From NCBI RefSeq assembly GCF_029889845.1, contig NZ_JARANV010000007.1:87730-151729 (forward strand): DNA of 64,000 bases, in the 5' to 3' direction. The stretch is from Halomonas sp. 25-S5. GTDB taxonomy: Bacteria; Pseudomonadota; Gammaproteobacteria; Pseudomonadales; Halomonadaceae. Shown piece after piece: positions 61,880 to 64,000 of this stretch; position 1 is the stretch's first letter, and each line of letters begins with the position of its first letter. The position numbers and the translations under genes are program-made. The notes under the pieces were generated by a model that saw only the letters and a list, made by a program, of their open reading frames with translations, ran no database searches and was not told the origin of the DNA.

Positions 61880-62938
61880 CTAGATTGGCAGTGAGAGCTG
61901 TTGCCGTGCCTCCTCGGGCACCAGACGCACGCCGACGCCGAGCAGGCGTACCGGGCGTCGGGCGCGGGCCCAGGCCTGTTCCAGCAGGCGGGTGTAGCTC
62001 TCGGCATCGGGGCTGAGGCCGCGGCTTTCCAGGGTGGTGAGGCTGAAGTCGTCGAAGCGCACCTTGACGAAGAGTCCGGCCATTGGCGGGTGGCCGTGGC
62101 GTTCCAGGCGGCCCTGCAGCTTGTCGCAGAGCGGGGCGAGGGCGGCGCTGGCGGTGGCGAGGTCGGGGAGGTCGTGGTCGAAGGTGGTCTCCACGCTCAC
62201 CGACTTGCGCTCGCGCTCGATGCGCAACGGGCGATCATCGATGCCGCGGGAAAGCTCATACAGCCGCCGGCCGAACTTGCCGAAGTCGTCCAGCAGGCGC
62301 TCGATGGGACGCGTTCGCAGGTCGGCGCAGGTGGCGATGCCCATGGCGTCGAGCTTGGCGCCGGTGGCCGGCCCCACGCCGTGGAGCTTCTTGACCGGCA
62401 GGTCGCGCACGAAGGCGTCGACCTTCTCGGGCGGGATCACCGTCAGGCCGTCGGGCTTCTCCCAGTCGCTGGCGATCTTGGCCAGGAACTTCGACGGCGC
62501 CGCGCCCACCGAGACGGTGATGCCGGTGCGCCGATAGCACTCTTCCTTCAGCCAGCGGGCCATCCAGGTGGCGCTGCCGCGAAACCCCTCCACCTCGGTG
62601 ACGTCGAGGAAGGCCTCGTCCAGCGACAGGGGCTCCACCAGCGGGGTGAGCTCGTGGAACACCGCCTGGATCTGCCGCGACACCTCGCGGTACTTCTCGA
62701 ACTGGCCGCGCATCAGCGTCAGGTGCGGGCAGAGGCGCAGCGCCCGGGCGGTGGGCATGGCGGAGTGGATGCCGTAGGTGCGGGCGGGGTAGTTGCAGGT
62801 GGCGATCACCCCGCGCTGCTCCCGCGCGCCGCCGATGGCCAGCGGGATGTCGCGCAGGGCGGGGTTGTCACGCATCTCCACCGCGGCGAAGAAGCAGTCG
62901 CAGTCGGCGTGGAGGATCTTGCGGACGCGCTCGGTCAT
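61880..62938 (-). CDS. dinB: DNA polymerase IV (DinB)
   Basis: 352 residues. Y-family motifs: ILHADCDCFFAAVEMRDNPA, YPARTYGIHSAMPTARALRL, PLSLDEAFLDVTE (catalytic SLDE), VSVGAAPSKFLAKIASDWEK, and the HhH region LPVKKLHGVGPATGAKL. The C-terminus QQLSLPI resembles a beta-clamp-binding motif. DinB does error-prone translesion synthesis in the SOS response. It begins 24 bases after lexA on the same strand, so the pair should be co-regulated. Confidence 0.95.
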   Translation of the reverse strand: MTERVRKILHADCDCFFAAVEMRDNPALRDIPLAIGGAREQRGVIATCNYPARTYGIHSAMPTARALRLCPHLTLMRGQFEKYREVSRQIQAVFHELTPLVEPLSLDEAFLDVTEVEGFRGSATWMARWLKEECYRRTGITVSVGAAPSKFLAKIASDWEKPDGLTVIPPEKVDAFVRDLPVKKLHGVGPATGAKLDAMGIATCADLRTRPIERLLDDFGKFGRRLYELSRGIDDRPLRIERERKSVSVETTFDHDLPDLATASAALAPLCDKLQGRLERHGHPPMAGLFVKVRFDDFSLTTLESRGLSPDAESYTRLLEQAWARARRPVRLLGVGVRLVPEEARQQLSLPI

Positions 62939-62962
62939 GGGGCGAGGGGCAGCCGGCGTCGA

Positions 62963-63616
62963 TCAGAGCGCCTGGCCGCTGCCGCCACGGATCACGCCCA
63001 CGCCGATGCCCTCGATCTCCAGCGGGTCATGGCGCAGGTCCACCTCGAGGGGCGCGAAGTCGGGGTTCTCGGCCTCCAGGGTGACCACATGGCCCTGGCG
63101 GTGGAAGCGCTTGACGGTGACCTCGTCCTCCAGGCGCGCCACCACGATCTGGCCGTCGCGGATGCGCTCGGTGCGGTGCACGGCCAGCAGGTCGCCCTCG
63201 AGGATGCCGGCATCCTTCATGGAGAGGCCGCGTACACGCAGCAGGTAGTCGGCCCGCGGGGTGAAGTACTCCGGGGGCAGCGGGCAGTATCGGTCGATGT
63301 GCTCGGCGGCGAGTATCGGGCTGCCGGCGGCCACCTCGCCGATGATCGGCAGGCCCTGGACCGGCTCGTTCAGCCCCTCCTCGTTGGCCGCCTCCGGCTC
63401 CTGGGCGGGCAGGCGAATGCCCCGGGAGGTCCCGCGGATCACCTTGATCGCCCCCTTGCGCTCCAGGGCACGCAGGTGCTCCTCGGCGGCATTGGGGGAC
63501 TTGAACCCCAGCGCCCGGGAGATCTCCGCCCGGGTCGGCGGGTAGCCCAGCTCGTTCATGGTCTTGACGATGAAGTCGTACACGTTCTGCTGCCGGGCCG
63601 TGAGTGAGCGACTCAT
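62963..63616 (-). CDS. lexA: SOS repressor LexA
   Basis: 217 residues. The winged-helix N-terminus ([40 protein letters not shown]) binds SOS boxes. Autocleavage site A97-G98 in EVAAGSPI, catalytic S132 ([10 protein letters not shown]) and K169 (EVTVKRF) are all present. LexA represses itself, dinB and the SOS regulon until RecA-stimulated self-cleavage. An SOS box lies upstream at 63667-63682. Confidence 0.97.
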   Translation of the reverse strand: MSRSLTARQQNVYDFIVKTMNELGYPPTRAEISRALGFKSPNAAEEHLRALERKGAIKVIRGTSRGIRLPAQEPEAANEEGLNEPVQGLPIIGEVAAGSPILAAEHIDRYCPLPPEYFTPRADYLLRVRGLSMKDAGILEGDLLAVHRTERIRDGQIVVARLEDEVTVKRFHRQGHVVTLEAENPDFAPLEVDLRHDPLEIEGIGVGVIRGGSGQAL

Positions 63617-63666
63617 GGGGCCTCCAGGGTCGTTAACCAGGGGGTGGCGAGCGCCTCGCCACGTGT

Positions 63667-63682
63667 CTGATCAAGTATACAG
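63667..63682 (-). promoter_or_regulatory. LexA binding site (SOS box)
   Basis: On the minus strand CTGTATACTTGATCAG, a CTG-N10-CAG box with only one mismatch to CTGT-N8-ACAG. It is 50 bases before the lexA start, as expected for autoregulation; dinB follows in the same unit. Confidence 0.75.
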
Positions 63683-63764
63683 CATGTCTTTCTGTCCAGT
63701 AAAAGTGCCAGGCGGCCAAGCGGTGCAGCTTTGCAGGAACGGTCGTTTTGTGGGTTTGGTGTTT

Positions 63765-63889
63765 TGTAGGAGCGATGCTCGCATCGCGATAGGCGGATAG
63801 CAGGAATCGCCGTGCAAGCACGGCTCCCACACTGGTCATAGCCGTCGTCAACGAAGTTGGCACGTCATCGCCGTGCAAGCACGGCTCCT
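63765..63889. repeat. REP elements near the right edge
   Basis: A forward copy at about 63765-63791 (core GATGCTCGCATCGC) and inverted copies at about 63808-63831 and 63869-63889, the same family as those around the RAYT gene. The last copy ends one or two bases before the intron-like sequence at 63891. Confidence 0.85.
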
Positions 63890-63890
63890 A

Positions 63891-64000
63891 GTGCGCCCGT
63901 GAAGGCGTGCACACAACTCGGTGAAAGTCCGAGTCGGGGTAAGCCATGGCCCCGTAGCCGAAGGTAACTGCGTCGCCGCGAGGCGGGGTGGAGAGCAACC
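63891..64000 (+). mobile_element. 5' end of a group II intron (cut by window edge)
   Basis: The sequence starts GTGCGCCCGTGAAGG, matching the GUGYG 5' end of group II introns, and continues with domain I-like elements: CTCGGTGAAAGTCCGAG (a hairpin with GTGAAA loop region), GGGGTAAGCCATGGCCCC and GTAGCCGAAGGTAACTG. These match the usual order near the 5' end of bacterial group II introns. The reverse-transcriptase gene would be outside the window. It lies directly after a REP hairpin. Confidence 0.65.

Noticed and set aside
63690..63710. Second SOS box upstream of lexA
   Set aside because: The candidate CTG-N10-CAT has mismatches in the essential CAG half; only the box at 63667-63682 is convincing.

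Overview
The window is GC-rich gammaproteobacterial chromosome. Protein sequences and organisation (a single large flagellar locus with class-III sigma-28 promoters, a SPINDLY-type flagellin glycosyltransferase, lexA next to dinB, DUF2835, REP elements with a RAYT transposase) suggest a halophilic relative of Halomonas; this placement is inference, because no rRNA or other marker is present.

Bases 1-41,400 are a near-complete flagellar locus. From the left: the start of fliS; a PilZ protein with a degenerate HD-GYP domain; a protein with degenerate GGDEF and EAL domains; flgN-flgM-flgA on the minus strand; flgBCDEFGHIJ and flgKL on the plus strand; fliF to fliR on the minus strand, with fliE divergent. 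Next come a diguanylate cyclase, a chemoreceptor, an EAL-CBS-GGDEF protein, then fliD, fliC and a 1172-residue multi-module glycosyltransferase. flhA, flhB, fliA, motA and the che genes are not in the window. Good sigma-28 boxes lie before fliS, flgM, flgK, fliD, fliC and flgO, so the late regulon can be read from the DNA: FlgM holds FliA until the hook is complete, then flagellin, cap, hook-junction proteins and chaperones are expressed. At least five cyclic-di-GMP proteins are interleaved with or near these genes.

Bases 41,400-60,500 are accessory and decayed. Intact modules are an XRE-ImmA/IrrE plus PIN pair, higBA, a HicB without a visible HicA, a Fic protein, parDE, and an AbiEii-type nucleotidyltransferase with a small partner. 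Around them lie remnants: DUF2835, an XRE antitoxin tail, a GGDEF tail, a substrate-binding lipoprotein head, a collapsed TRAP transporter and an M20-type peptidase head. Working genes in the region include an SLT lipoprotein, a MotB-like protein, FlgO, a TctC-type binding protein, a full DUF2835 gene, a 1325-residue membrane protein with an apparently complete LOV photosensor linked to GGDEF and EAL domains, a VanX-type dipeptidase, purU and a membrane protein resembling ECF permeases.

Bases 60,500-64,000 hold arrays of REP hairpins around a RAYT transposase, then a lexA-dinB unit with an SOS box. The right edge looks like the 5' end of a group II intron starting immediately after a REP hairpin.

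The most unusual items are the LOV-GGDEF-EAL protein, the four-module glycosyltransferase behind flagellin, the degenerate c-di-GMP proteins inside the flagellar locus, the sigma-28 box built on a stop codon, and the intron/REP junction.
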